This document shows, piece by piece, positions 1 through 7,553 of a stretch of DNA of 10,828 nt. The stretch lies in the NCBI GenBank assembly GCA_023436925.1, contig JAEZHJ010000027.1:1-10828 (forward strand), given 5' to 3'. Made by a program: the position numbers and the translations under genes. This stretch comes from Actinomycetes bacterium (GTDB taxonomy: Bacteria; Actinomycetota; Actinomycetes; Propionibacteriales; Propionibacteriaceae). Below the pieces are notes generated by a model. That model saw only the letters and a program-made list of their open reading frames with translations, ran no database searches and had not been told where the DNA came from. The number at the start of each line of letters is the position of its first letter. Position 1 is the stretch's first letter.

Positions 1-704
1 GCCGCGGAGGGGACGCAGCGTTCCCGAATCTCCGGCTGGAAGAACAGCGCGAGCGCCTGCTGGCAGGTGGTGATCGTGTTGCCGACGGTGCGGTCGTCGC
101 CGTTGAGGGCGCCGTGCAGGAGCCCGGCCCAGAAGCGGGCGGCGTGCGGGTGTTCGCGCAGGATCTCGCCTGGCTCGGTGGTGCCGGTCGGATGGGCGAT
201 CCACTCCAGGACGTGCTGGATTGTGCGGCCGGTGAGCGCGGCGGCATGGAAGTAGGCCTGGATCACTTTGGACGCCTCCGCGGCGTAGAACCGGGCGGCC
301 GGGTCACTGTGGCCTGCGGAAATTGTCGAGCTGATCGTCCCTGCGGTGAATGCCTTTGCGCGACGCTCGGCAGTCAACGGGTCGAGACAGCCGGAGATCG
401 GGTCCCACACGAGTTCGGGCAGGCCGGGAGCGAGGCTGAACGGGTCGAGGACGACGCACGGCCGGTTGTCCGTCGACCGGACCGGGAGTGACAGGAGCAG
501 GTCCTCGGGTTTGGTCAGCGTGACCAGCGCGGCGCCGGGAGCGGCCAGGAGTGCCGGGACGAGCAGGTCGAGGGTCTTGCCGGACCCTTGTGGGCCGACC
601 ACGCCCGCGGTGCGGTCCCAGCGGCACCACAGCGTGCCGGCGCCGCGGGGCTCGCGCGAGTGGCCGATCAGCCAGCCCACCTGTTGGGGAGCGAACCTGG
701 TCAT
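1..704 (-). CDS. VirD4/TraD-type conjugative coupling ATPase, 3' end off the left edge (partial)
   Basis: This frame has no stop codon before the left window edge, giving about 234 N-terminal residues. It encodes the ATPase part of a type IV coupling protein, which in known systems brings the relaxase-DNA complex to the transfer channel. A Walker A motif, GPQGSGKT, lies at residues 37-44, followed by the LVP and TKPEDL segments usual after the P-loop in VirD4/TraD proteins. The Walker B region lies outside the window. The ATG at 704 is preceded by GGAAGG with 8 bases of spacing and overlaps the stop of the preceding gene in an ATGA quartet, so translation is probably coupled. Oddly, the frame starts only about 36 residues before the P-loop and has no membrane segments, whereas classical VirD4 proteins begin with two. 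The gene just upstream appears to supply them. Family assignment is confident; total length is unknown. Confidence 0.9.
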   Translation of the reverse strand, partial: MTRFAPQQVGWLIGHSREPRGAGTLWCRWDRTAGVVGPQGSGKTLDLLVPALLAAPGAALVTLTKPEDLLLSLPVRSTDNRPCVVLDPFSLAPGLPELVWDPISGCLDPLTAERRAKAFTAGTISSTISAGHSDPAARFYAAEASKVIQAYFHAAALTGRTIQHVLEWIAHPTGTTEPGEILREHPHAARFWAGLLHGALNGDDRTVGNTITTCQQALALFFQPEIRERCVPSA

Positions 705-1156
705 CGCGCCCGCCTTCCATAAAGGTCGGGACGAACCACTTTGCGGGCGGCGTACAGCCGCTGCCGGCCGAGCAGTTGGCGCGCTTCGTCCGTGCTCGCC
801 AGTCCGAGGACCCGATTCGGACCCCAGCGCCGCAGGCACGACCACGTCAGGAACACGTACGCGGCCATGACGACCAGCTCGACGGCGAGCACCCACCCCA
901 GCAGGGCGCCCGGCGCCGCCAGCGAGCGTGCCGAGCCCAGGCCAGCGCCCGCGTCGCCCTGGAGGACACCGAACGCGCCACCCAACAGCTGTGCCGTGGC
1001 TGGCCACGTCCAGCCGGCTCCCGCGTAGAGGTTCGCCATCGCGCGGCCGAGGTGCACCCCAAGAACGAGGCAGAGCAGCGAGCCGGCCAGGATCGCCACC
1101 GGGATCTCCCACGTCAGCGGGTAGGGATCGGTCCGACGTTCGCGCTGCGTCGTCAT
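701..1156 (-). CDS. Two-helix membrane protein, probable anchor domain of the coupling protein
   Basis: This gene encodes 151 residues with two predicted membrane helices, at about 17-38 and 84-107. They are separated by a roughly 45-residue loop and followed by a basic cytoplasmic tail. The tail contains GLASTDEARQLLG and ends near VRPDLYGRR, which resembles the linker between the membrane domain and the P-loop in one-piece actinobacterial VirD4 proteins. I infer that it is the detached N-terminal domain of the coupling protein encoded next. The ATG at 1156 was chosen over an upstream in-frame start because it lies 4 bases after the stop of the ArdC-like gene and has GTGAGG just before it. 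The longer reading adds an arginine- and cysteine-rich stretch that looks non-coding and overlaps ArdC. The stop overlaps the next ATG. Another possibility is an unrelated accessory membrane protein. Confidence 0.8.
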   Translation of the reverse strand: MTTQRERRTDPYPLTWEIPVAILAGSLLCLVLGVHLGRAMANLYAGAGWTWPATAQLLGGAFGVLQGDAGAGLGSARSLAAPGALLGWVLAVELVVMAAYVFLTWSCLRRWGPNRVLGLASTDEARQLLGRQRLYAARKVVRPDLYGRRAR

Positions 1157-1160
1157 CGCC

Positions 1161-2246
1161 TCACCGTCCGATCGTTGGTCCGCGACCGTGGCGGGACAGC
1201 GGCGTCGGCACGTCCATTCCCGGCAGGGCACCCTGACCAGTGGTGGGGTGGTCGCTCGCCATGGCGGGGACAGGGCGCAGCGCACGGTCGACCCTAGGTT
1301 CGATCTCCAGCGCCAAGGCTCCGACGGCTACCTCAGTGACGGACGGGCCGGGGCGGGTCGCATTCAGGATCTGGTCTGCGGCGGTGACGACCCGTTGGCC
1401 GGTGGCTTGCACGATCTCCTCCACGCTCGGGCCCTGCGGATTGAGTGCGTTGGCCTGATGCGCCCAGCCGGCCACGTAGTTGAACGTGTACTGGCTGGAG
1501 TCCAGACCGTGGGCGGCCGTCACCAGGAACGCCACCGATTCGGCCTCCACCTCGACGAGCCCGCGGCAGCTGCGGTCCTGCCAGTTCTCGTGGAGCGTGA
1601 CATGCGCGGCTTCGTGGGCGAGCGTCTTCACGGCCTGGGCGTCGTCCACATCGGGTCGAACGAGCACGTCGAGGGAGTCGAAGCGGGTCACCCCGTTCGC
1701 ACTCCCACAGTCCCCGCGCGACACGGCGTAGCCCTTGGACTCGCAGTAGCCGACCAGCGATGCCCACAACCCCGGCGGAGCCTCTCCGGTGAGCAGCTGC
1801 GCGTCCGGCTGCTCCGGCAGCGGCACCCCCTCGGTCTGGCTGACGTCGAACACGCTCGCGGGCTTCACGCCCACCATTCGGGTCTCGAGCACGGTCGTGC
1901 CGTCCGGGCCAACGACGGGGTTGCCGGCTGCGTCGAGCCGCGGCACCCGCTGGGTCACCGGCGCGAGCACCTGGATCGCCTTCTCTCCACGACGAACCTG
2001 CCTCCCCCGGGCCGCCCACGCCCGGTAGCCGGCCACGGCGGTCGCGTCCGGTCGCTGCATCCAGACCAAGACCGTGTTGTTGAACGAGTAGCGGTGGAAG
2101 CTCTGCGCGAACGTCAGCCATGCCTGCCACTCGTTCCGCGAGTCCATCGACCCGACCTTTGAAACCAGGTCGGCATGCATCCGTTCCAGGGTCTCGCGCC
2201 GGGCGGCCTGCCAGTCCTCGCGCGAATCCGAGTTCCGGCGGTTCAC
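1161..2246 (-). CDS. ArdC-like antirestriction protein with zinc metallopeptidase motif
   Basis: The product has 361 residues and two recognisable parts. Residues about 10-98 match the ArdC N-terminal DNA-binding type (FNNTVLVWMQRPDATAVAGY, then RQVRRGEKAIQVLAP). The second part carries the zinc-peptidase motif HEAAH at 211-215, with a likely third ligand in EVEAESVAF at 232-240. ArdC proteins carried by conjugative elements protect incoming DNA from host restriction, and a position inside the transfer operon fits that role. I chose the GTG at 2246 because its GTGA overlaps the stop of the 57-residue gene upstream. The longest reading, from 2276, would overlap that gene by 34 bases. A third segment after residue 275 (VEEIVQATGQRVVTAADQIL) is probably helical. 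Whether the peptidase site is used in antirestriction cannot be told from sequence. Confidence 0.88.
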   Translation of the reverse strand: MNRRNSDSREDWQAARRETLERMHADLVSKVGSMDSRNEWQAWLTFAQSFHRYSFNNTVLVWMQRPDATAVAGYRAWAARGRQVRRGEKAIQVLAPVTQRVPRLDAAGNPVVGPDGTTVLETRMVGVKPASVFDVSQTEGVPLPEQPDAQLLTGEAPPGLWASLVGYCESKGYAVSRGDCGSANGVTRFDSLDVLVRPDVDDAQAVKTLAHEAAHVTLHENWQDRSCRGLVEVEAESVAFLVTAAHGLDSSQYTFNYVAGWAHQANALNPQGPSVEEIVQATGQRVVTAADQILNATRPGPSVTEVAVGALALEIEPRVDRALRPVPAMASDHPTTGQGALPGMDVPTPLSRHGRGPTIGR

Positions 2247-2416
2247 CGGACCCGCCCCTGCTTCAGGTCCTCCCACATCGCCTGCAACCGCAGGATCGGC
2301 TCGTCATCGGGCGCCATCAGGACAGCGAACTCGAGCTCACTGAGGATCGACTCCGCCAGCAGGTCCCGGTCAGGCACCAGGCTACGGCTGGCCTCAGCTG
2401 GCTCCGGTCGTGGCAT
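2243..2416 (-). CDS. Small hypothetical protein of the transfer operon (57 aa)
   Basis: This is a 57-residue frame from the ATG at 2416 to the TGA at 2245-2243. A strong ribosome-binding site, AAGGAAGGAG (minus strand, 2432-2423), lies 6 bases before the ATG, and the stop overlaps the GTG of the ArdC-like gene as GTGA. These two facts support a real gene despite its size. The protein is acidic and probably helical, without a signal peptide or membrane segment. It contains LLAESILSELEFAVLMAPDD and ends near MWEDLKQGRVR. I do not recognise a family. Coupling suggests it is made with the ArdC-like protein and could be a partner or regulator of it, but that is inference. Its ribosome-binding site lies in one arm of a potential hairpin (2427-2450). 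Confidence 0.72.
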   Translation of the reverse strand: MPRPEPAEASRSLVPDRDLLAESILSELEFAVLMAPDDEPILRLQAMWEDLKQGRVR

Positions 2417-2426
2417 GGACCGCTCC

Positions 2427-2450
2427 TTCCTTCACCCCTCCCAGAAGGAA
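2427..2450 (-). promoter_or_regulatory. Hairpin that could mask the ribosome-binding site of the 57-aa gene
   Basis: On the minus strand TTCCTTC (2450-2444) and GAAGGAA (2433-2427) form a perfect 7-bp inverted repeat around a 10-base loop. The second arm is part of the ribosome-binding site AAGGAAGGAG. A folded transcript could therefore limit initiation at 2416. The first arm belongs to the 17-base motif shared with 8618-8634. Pyrimidine and purine tracts pair easily by chance, so function is inferred only. Confidence 0.35.
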
Positions 2451-2453
2451 TCC
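2437..2453 (-). repeat. 17-base shared intergenic motif, copy 1
   Basis: The minus strand reads GGATTCCTTCTGGGAGG. It matches 16 of 17 bases with a copy at 8634-8618. It lies in the 78-base gap before the 57-residue gene, ending 20 bases upstream of its ATG. The two copies occupy the only two gaps longer than 15 bases inside the operon, which argues for a regulatory or processing signal rather than chance. Confidence 0.5.
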
Positions 2454-2494
2454 GCCGCCCGCCCGGTGACCATGACCGAACGGCAAGCTGCGGG

Positions 2495-3124
2495 TCATCG
2501 GTAGAAGCTGGCGTGGACGTGGTTCTCGTGGCGTTGGGTCGCTCCCCCGGGATTGGGGCCCGGATAGCGGTAGGGACGCCAGCCGCCCGAGGGGCTGTAG
2601 GCACGCCAGGACCGGTTGTCGAAGATCAGGTACTTCACATGGAGCTGGTTGGCATGGGCCTGGAGCCAGTGGGCGACTTCCCAGCCGCGGGCGTTGCCGG
2701 CCCGGCTGTTCCACGCCGGGATCATGAAGTCGACGGCCAGCCCGATCGGGTGGTCGGAGACGTACCCGGACGGCCGGGCTCCGACGCCTCCCATGTACCT
2801 GATCCACGGGAAGCGTTGCTTGACGCATCGCAGGCCCCGCAGCGCGTTCGGCTTCAGGCCGCGCTCGGCGGCGCTTCCGCTGGGCGGGCAGATCCCGTCC
2901 GGGCCGGGTGGCAACGCCCCGGTTGCGGGCATGCAGTCGCCGGCCTCGGCTGACCGGGCGGCCGGGGTGGGCAGGCTGGGGTTGTCTTCGGCCGGCAGGC
3001 AGGACTGCAGCGCAGCCTGGTAGGCGGCTGGCATGACGATCCCAGCGAGCACGATGGCAACTCCAAACGGAGCGCTCAGTCCGATGAGAAGCGCCAGGCA
3101 CAGACTCGCCAGGGCGATCTTCAT
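2495..3124 (-). CDS. Membrane-anchored ARB_07466-like peptidoglycan peptidase
   Basis: The product has 209 residues. A hydrophobic N-terminus (about 3-36) would act as a membrane anchor or signal sequence, followed by a proline-rich linker to about residue 80. The C-terminal domain (about 88-209) resembles ARB_07466-like and other D-Ala-D-Ala carboxypeptidase-fold enzymes. It shows SDHPIGLAVDF at 123-133, with likely zinc ligands H125 and D132, and HENHVH at 199-204, with H202 or H204 as the third ligand. Such enzymes cut wall peptides, and a T4SS operon usually carries one to open the peptidoglycan for the channel. The first ATG, at 3124, lies 8 bases after the VirB4 stop without a good ribosome-binding site, so reinitiation by ribosomes finishing the VirB4 gene is likely. 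The zinc role of each residue is inferred from the family pattern. Confidence 0.85.
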   Translation of the reverse strand: MKIALASLCLALLIGLSAPFGVAIVLAGIVMPAAYQAALQSCLPAEDNPSLPTPAARSAEAGDCMPATGALPPGPDGICPPSGSAAERGLKPNALRGLRCVKQRFPWIRYMGGVGARPSGYVSDHPIGLAVDFMIPAWNSRAGNARGWEVAHWLQAHANQLHVKYLIFDNRSWRAYSPSGGWRPYRYPGPNPGGATQRHENHVHASFYR

Positions 3125-3132
3125 GGCTGGGC

Positions 3133-4644
3133 TCAGGCGGCGCCGCGGACCGCGGCGTCGGTGTCGAACAGCTCCCGTTCGTCCGGGAGGAGGACGGTCT
3201 CACACTTGAACCGTCGATCCCCCACGCACCACAGGGCGCGACCCCGTCCTTGCATCGCCCAGCCGGTGACAAGGTCCTGCTCGATGGGGCTGAGTCCGAG
3301 GAGCCGGTCGAGGTCGTCGGCGACGGCCGGGTCCTGGCCGTGGAGGATGTGGGTGTCGGCGAGATGGAGCAGGTCCTTGGCAATCGCGACAGCTTGCGAG
3401 CCGGCGTCGCCCGCGGTGAGCAGGTCGGACGGCTTGTGGGCGACGGCGACCTGGACGTCCCCGTCCCGGCGCGAGAGCCGCAAGTCGGCGTCGAACGACT
3501 TCACCGCCTCCGGCCCGAGACGCAGCTGCTTCCACGACTCGTCGCGGACGACGACACGCAGGTCGCCGGGGGCGGCGAGTTCTCGCATGCCGCGGCTCCA
3601 CGAGTTGAGGCAGGTGAGCGCGATCCCGACGGCCTCGTCGCCGAGCGCCTCGAGCCTGGACAGCGACAGGGACTGAATCGGGGCCGTCCAGTCGATGTCG
3701 ATCGTGGTGGGTCCGTCGAACAGGCCGGCGAGCGCACCGGAGACGAGCTGGCCCAGGGCGTCACGCAGCAGCCGGGTCTCATCGAGGAACTGGCGGGTCG
3801 TGGCGTAGCGGCACTCCGCCACCAGGTCGTCGGTGGGCTCGTCGAGCAGCCGCCACAGCTGGGGAATCGTCGTCTCGACCAGATCGGTGTTGCCCTGCCG
3901 GTACCCGGTCAGGTGGGCCAGCGCGTTCTTCACGACGACCTCGTCGACAGGGCCGAACGGGACGCGGGCTTCACCAATGCGCTGCGAGCCAACGAGGCCG
4001 CGGATGAGGGTGAGCCAGCGGGCGAACACGATCGCCACACGTCGCTTCGCCTCCGCGGCAGAAAGGTCGGCCCAGCCCTGGCCGAGCGGGCCAAACGCGA
4101 GAGGGTTGATGCGGGCAGGGAGTCCGTGGCCGATCGTGATCGGCTCGACGCCGAGCGTCCGACACAGTGGCTCGTACTCGTCCTTGGGGTCGCCCGCGAT
4201 CAGCGCCCGGTAGCCGAACGGCATGAGCCTGAGGATGAAGGCCTTGATCGTGGCGGACTTTCCACGTCCGGGCTTGCCGAAGACGAAGACGTTCGGGTTG
4301 GTCACCCCGATGCTGTCATTGAGCACCCAGCCGCCGGGGTCGGCATAGAAACAGCCGCCGGTCTGCTGGTCGATACCCATCAGCGCGCCGGTCGGAGGCA
4401 GGCCCGGCCCGGTGATGAACGGCCACAACACGCCGGCCTGGTCGGATGTCATGCGCCACACCGAGGCCGGCGCGGCCGCCGGCGCCCAGCCGTGGCCGCG
4501 CTTGGCCGGTCCCCGCCGTGCGGCGGGGTGGAACAGCCGCGGCTGCCGCTCGGCAGCCGCTTCAGGCGTCCGGGTCGGGAGTGGGTGACCGAAGTCAGCA
4601 AGCAGTTCGGAGGTGGACCGTCCGGCCCGGGGGCGCCGCCTCAT
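3133..4644 (-). CDS. VirB4-type conjugation ATPase
   Basis: The 503-residue product is the ATPase half of a VirB4/TraC-like motor that powers T4SS assembly and substrate transfer at the inner face of the membrane. Visible motifs are Walker A GKPGRGKS at 123-130, GDPKDEY at 151-157 and a Walker B-like RVVVRDESW at 363-371. The block VTNPNVFVFGKPGRGKS is typical of this family in Actinobacteria. The first 60 residues are arginine-, proline- and alanine-rich and probably disordered. There is no membrane segment and no long VirB4 N-terminal domain. The preceding SCO6880-like gene seems to provide that part, so the two together would equal a VirB3-VirB4 unit. The ATG at 4644 overlaps the upstream stop as ATGA, which suggests balanced, coupled synthesis. 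Confidence 0.92.
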   Translation of the reverse strand: MRRRPRAGRSTSELLADFGHPLPTRTPEAAAERQPRLFHPAARRGPAKRGHGWAPAAAPASVWRMTSDQAGVLWPFITGPGLPPTGALMGIDQQTGGCFYADPGGWVLNDSIGVTNPNVFVFGKPGRGKSATIKAFILRLMPFGYRALIAGDPKDEYEPLCRTLGVEPITIGHGLPARINPLAFGPLGQGWADLSAAEAKRRVAIVFARWLTLIRGLVGSQRIGEARVPFGPVDEVVVKNALAHLTGYRQGNTDLVETTIPQLWRLLDEPTDDLVAECRYATTRQFLDETRLLRDALGQLVSGALAGLFDGPTTIDIDWTAPIQSLSLSRLEALGDEAVGIALTCLNSWSRGMRELAAPGDLRVVVRDESWKQLRLGPEAVKSFDADLRLSRRDGDVQVAVAHKPSDLLTAGDAGSQAVAIAKDLLHLADTHILHGQDPAVADDLDRLLGLSPIEQDLVTGWAMQGRGRALWCVGDRRFKCETVLLPDERELFDTDAAVRGAA

Positions 4645-6146
4645 CGCTCGGCCCTGCGTGTCAGTGAGGTGCCGAGCGGGATCGTTGAGACGGCGAAGCC
4701 GACATCGTGGGCGAGGTCGAGGCGCAACGGTGCGAAGCCGGCGCGTCGAATGCTGGCGTCGAGGCGCCGTCCGGCCTCGTTGATTGCCGCCGGGCGTGGC
4801 ACGGTGACGGTGGCGACGGCGTAGGGCCGGGCGAGGGCGTTGCCGCGTGCGAGCTTGTCGTCCAGCCCGTGGGCGCGGGCTTGTTCTGCTCGTTGCCGGG
4901 CACGGCTGCGGATACCTGCCTTGGCCCGGACCGCGTCAGACATGTCGGCAGCCCACTCGGCGTTCGCGGTCTGACGGCCGGCGGTCTGCTGGGCAAGCAG
5001 CGGAAACGCGACCAGCAGACTGCGCCGCTCGCCCAGCTCGGTAGGCACCAGAACTGGAGCCAAAGCACCAAGGGCGGCACCTCGGTCGGGCAACTTGAGG
5101 GTCGAGCTGGTGCTGAGCCAGGCGTCGTGGGAGTAGTGGCGTCCGCTGGCCTCGGCGATCCCGGGCCCCGCCTGGGCCCACGGGATCGAGGCCTCCACTC
5201 CGGGGTCGGTGGCCGCAGCAGCCTGGGCCTCGACATTCCCCGCCCGCTCGGTGGAGGCGAAGCCGGTCCGGACGGCGAGCGCCAGTTCCGGGCTTGTCAG
5301 CCAGGCGACCGCGGTGGCACCGAACCCCGACCGCAGCTGAGCCTCGACCTCGCCCATCAGTTGCAGCAACACACGGGCGCGGGCATCGATGCCGCGTCCG
5401 AACTCGCGGGCCTCCCGTGAGAGCCGCGCCTCAGGCACCACGATCGTGACGAATGCCTCGGTGCGCACCGAGGCAGCGGCGAGCCCCGCGGTCAGTTGCT
5501 CGCTGATCGCGACGGCGACCGCGGGGGCGTCTGGCCGGCGGTGACGCTTGCTCCACAGGATGCGTTCGGCGGCATCGTCAGGGACGGTGCGGACGATGAA
5601 CAGCACCTCGTCGATCAGCTCGGTGCGCACACAGCCATCGAGCAAATCGGACAGCCCTGTTCCATACGCGGCGCGCTGGTGCGCGTCTGCCATACCGATC
5701 CCCGGATGGCTGATCGCGGCGGTCGCCGCCCAGGTGTGGGAGGCGTGGTCCTGGATGATCGCCACCCTCGCCTGGCTGGGTCCCGACGGTGGCCCGTCGT
5801 GGATCACAATGCCGGAGAGGATGCCGGGCAGGTCCACCTCGGCCAGGTCCCTGGTCTTGCCGACACTGGCCCTCGACCGGAACCTCGACCACCCGGTGGC
5901 CCGGGCGAGGGTGAACGCCGATAAGGCCATCACCCAACCGCTCGCCGAGCGCCCCCGGATCGGAACGACCACCAGGATCAGCAACGCCGCCCACCCAAGA
6001 ATGAGGGAACCGGCCAGTCTCCAGTCCTGCCGGTTGACGGCGATGAACACCGGGAGCGCGGTCACGCCGAGGATCGCGAGCTGTGGGCCGGTCAGGCCGA
6101 AGAACCAGCCGATCCGGTCACGGGAATAGTCGCCGTAGACAGCCAT
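4641..6146 (-). CDS. SCO6880-like conjugal transfer membrane protein (VirB3/VirB4 N-domain-like)
   Basis: The product has 501 residues. It begins with a short cytoplasmic segment and two membrane helices (about 15-37 and 44-63), an arrangement like PrgI or VirB3. A long soluble region follows, resembling the N-terminal domain of VirB4 proteins but lacking a P-loop. The opening GDYSRDRIGWFFGLTGPQLA is characteristic of the SCO6880 family as I know it. In the cell it would sit in the membrane complex and dock the ATPase encoded immediately downstream, with which it shares an ATGA overlap. The start at 6146 has GGAAGG 8 bases upstream, one base after the stop of the VirB6-like gene. The region from about 100 to 500 is alanine-rich. 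Family recognition is good; the docking role is inferred. Confidence 0.87.
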   Translation of the reverse strand: MAVYGDYSRDRIGWFFGLTGPQLAILGVTALPVFIAVNRQDWRLAGSLILGWAALLILVVVPIRGRSASGWVMALSAFTLARATGWSRFRSRASVGKTRDLAEVDLPGILSGIVIHDGPPSGPSQARVAIIQDHASHTWAATAAISHPGIGMADAHQRAAYGTGLSDLLDGCVRTELIDEVLFIVRTVPDDAAERILWSKRHRRPDAPAVAVAISEQLTAGLAAASVRTEAFVTIVVPEARLSREAREFGRGIDARARVLLQLMGEVEAQLRSGFGATAVAWLTSPELALAVRTGFASTERAGNVEAQAAAATDPGVEASIPWAQAGPGIAEASGRHYSHDAWLSTSSTLKLPDRGAALGALAPVLVPTELGERRSLLVAFPLLAQQTAGRQTANAEWAADMSDAVRAKAGIRSRARQRAEQARAHGLDDKLARGNALARPYAVATVTVPRPAAINEAGRRLDASIRRAGFAPLRLDLAHDVGFAVSTIPLGTSLTRRAER

Positions 6147-6161
6147 CGTCGTCGCCTTCCG

Positions 6162-7553
6162 CTAAAGCACAGCTGCGGCCGCTGCCTCGCTGCCGCCGGC
6201 CGCCGCTGCCCCGTCCGCGGTGGCACCGCCCGCCGCCGCCGCTGCACCAACCGTCGGCCGCGGAGCGGCCACCGTCGAGGGCATGCCAGTGTTGCCAGGC
6301 GTCGGTGCAGTGGTGTCCCAACCCGGATCGGTGTTGTCCGGGGGCGGGTCGCCGTCGCCGGAGCCGTCCGAGCCTTGGCGGGTCTGCTGAGAGCTTGCCT
6401 TCCTTGCCTGCGGGCTGAGATCGGGCGGCCAGATGCTGTGCCCGACACCCATCTGGCTGGTCAGGTCAGCACCCATCGACGCGGCACGGGCTCCGATGCC
6501 GACCATCGCGCCCAACCCGGCCGCGGCGACCTGACCCACCGGCCCGAGTACCTTCATCACCCCGGAGGCCGAGTTCGCGAACCGCGAGGCGGTCTGGGCC
6601 TCGGCCGAGTCCTCCGCACTGGTCCGTCCTCGCTCGTCAGTCCGCGTGGCCGCCCCACCGTCGCCAAGTGTGGGCGACAGCAAGCCCTGGATGCCTCCGG
6701 TGGCAGCCAACTGGGTGCGCAGCGCCGCGCCCGAACTGGTGCCGGGGTCGATGAAGGCGAGCAACCGGAACAGCGCGAGCGGGCTGATCACCGAGACCAG
6801 AAGGAGGAGGACGCCGACGACCGAGGTGCCGACGGCCGAGAAGTCCTTGCCCAGCCCGGTGGCGATGCCGGTAGTGAACTGGTTGGCCAGCCCGAATACC
6901 AGCACCATCACGACCGGTGCGAACGCGGCGGCGTGGAACCAGCGCAGCGACTTCCAGAACCACGCCCGTCCCGCGTCCCCGACGAGGCCGGCGGCCGCGA
7001 TCGGCGTCGTGGCCGCCAACACCATCAACGCGGCCGCCCGGGCGAGCAGCACAAGAAAGTGTCCGATCGCGGCGATCACCACGAACACGCCCATCATGCC
7101 CAGAACAGTCGCGACCGTGGCGTCGGTGATGTCACCAACCTCGAATGGCTCGCCGAACCTCAAAGCCGAGAACGCGTTCACCCCCAGCAGGGCCTGCATG
7201 ATCGAGCGGGTCAGCCCTGAGGTTGCTGCGATCAGGAGCACGCCGTACGTGAGCCAGGCGGCCCACACCACCGCGAACTGGACGAAGCCGATCGCCACCC
7301 GCGCCAGGCTGCGGCCGTCGCGGCGGATCGCGGCGGTCCCGACCTGCACGATCCCGAGGACGAGGAACAGTGCCCCGGCGATCCAGAATGCCGTCCGGTA
7401 GATGCCCGATCCCGGTCCGCCCTCCCGCAGGTCGGGGGTGAGGAGTGCGTCCCCGATCTGGAGGACGAGTTGCAGGACCCACAGCCCGGCGTTCCAGATC
7501 ATCAGCATCGCCGCAGTCCAGCCGTCGGTGACGAACTTGAACGGGTCGAACAT
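6162..7553 (-). CDS. VirB6/TrbL-like polytopic channel protein
   Basis: Read from the ATG at 7553, the product has 463 residues. About six or seven membrane helices fill residues 17-267 (near 17-35, 55-75, 87-110, 150-185, 205-225 and 243-267). A hydrophilic tail of nearly 200 residues follows, rich in Gly, Pro, Ser and Ala and ending in alanine runs. Helix number, the GRAWFWKSLRWFHAAAFAPVV segment and location fit the VirB6/TrbL component that lines the T4SS channel at the membrane. The ATG at 7553 was preferred to the longer in-frame start at 7745 because it overlaps the previous stop (TGATG) and has GGGGAAGGG 9 bases before it. The 64 extra residues of the longer frame overlap the upstream gene and look non-coding. 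The low-complexity tail may be an exposed interaction or linker region. Confidence 0.87.
   Translation of the reverse strand: MFDPFKFVTDGWTAAMLMIWNAGLWVLQLVLQIGDALLTPDLREGGPGSGIYRTAFWIAGALFLVLGIVQVGTAAIRRDGRSLARVAIGFVQFAVVWAAWLTYGVLLIAATSGLTRSIMQALLGVNAFSALRFGEPFEVGDITDATVATVLGMMGVFVVIAAIGHFLVLLARAAALMVLAATTPIAAAGLVGDAGRAWFWKSLRWFHAAAFAPVVMVLVFGLANQFTTGIATGLGKDFSAVGTSVVGVLLLLVSVISPLALFRLLAFIDPGTSSGAALRTQLAATGGIQGLLSPTLGDGGAATRTDERGRTSAEDSAEAQTASRFANSASGVMKVLGPVGQVAAAGLGAMVGIGARAASMGADLTSQMGVGHSIWPPDLSPQARKASSQQTRQGSDGSGDGDPPPDNTDPGWDTTAPTPGNTGMPSTVAAPRPTVGAAAAAGGATADGAAAAGGSEAAAAAVL

Noticed and set aside
551..1297. Plus-strand frame of 248 residues
   Set aside because: It is antisense to the coupling-protein pair, low complexity and without a ribosome-binding site.
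2394..3383. Long minus-strand frame of 329 residues across the peptidase gene
   Set aside because: It is Ser-, Pro- and Arg-rich, conflicts with the ARB_07466-like peptidase and the 57-residue gene, and has no recognisable motif.
3250..4824. Long plus-strand open frame (524 residues) opposite the VirB4 gene
   Set aside because: It is antisense to a clear VirB4 ATPase with Walker motifs. Its composition is typical of a GC-rich shadow frame and it shows no domain.
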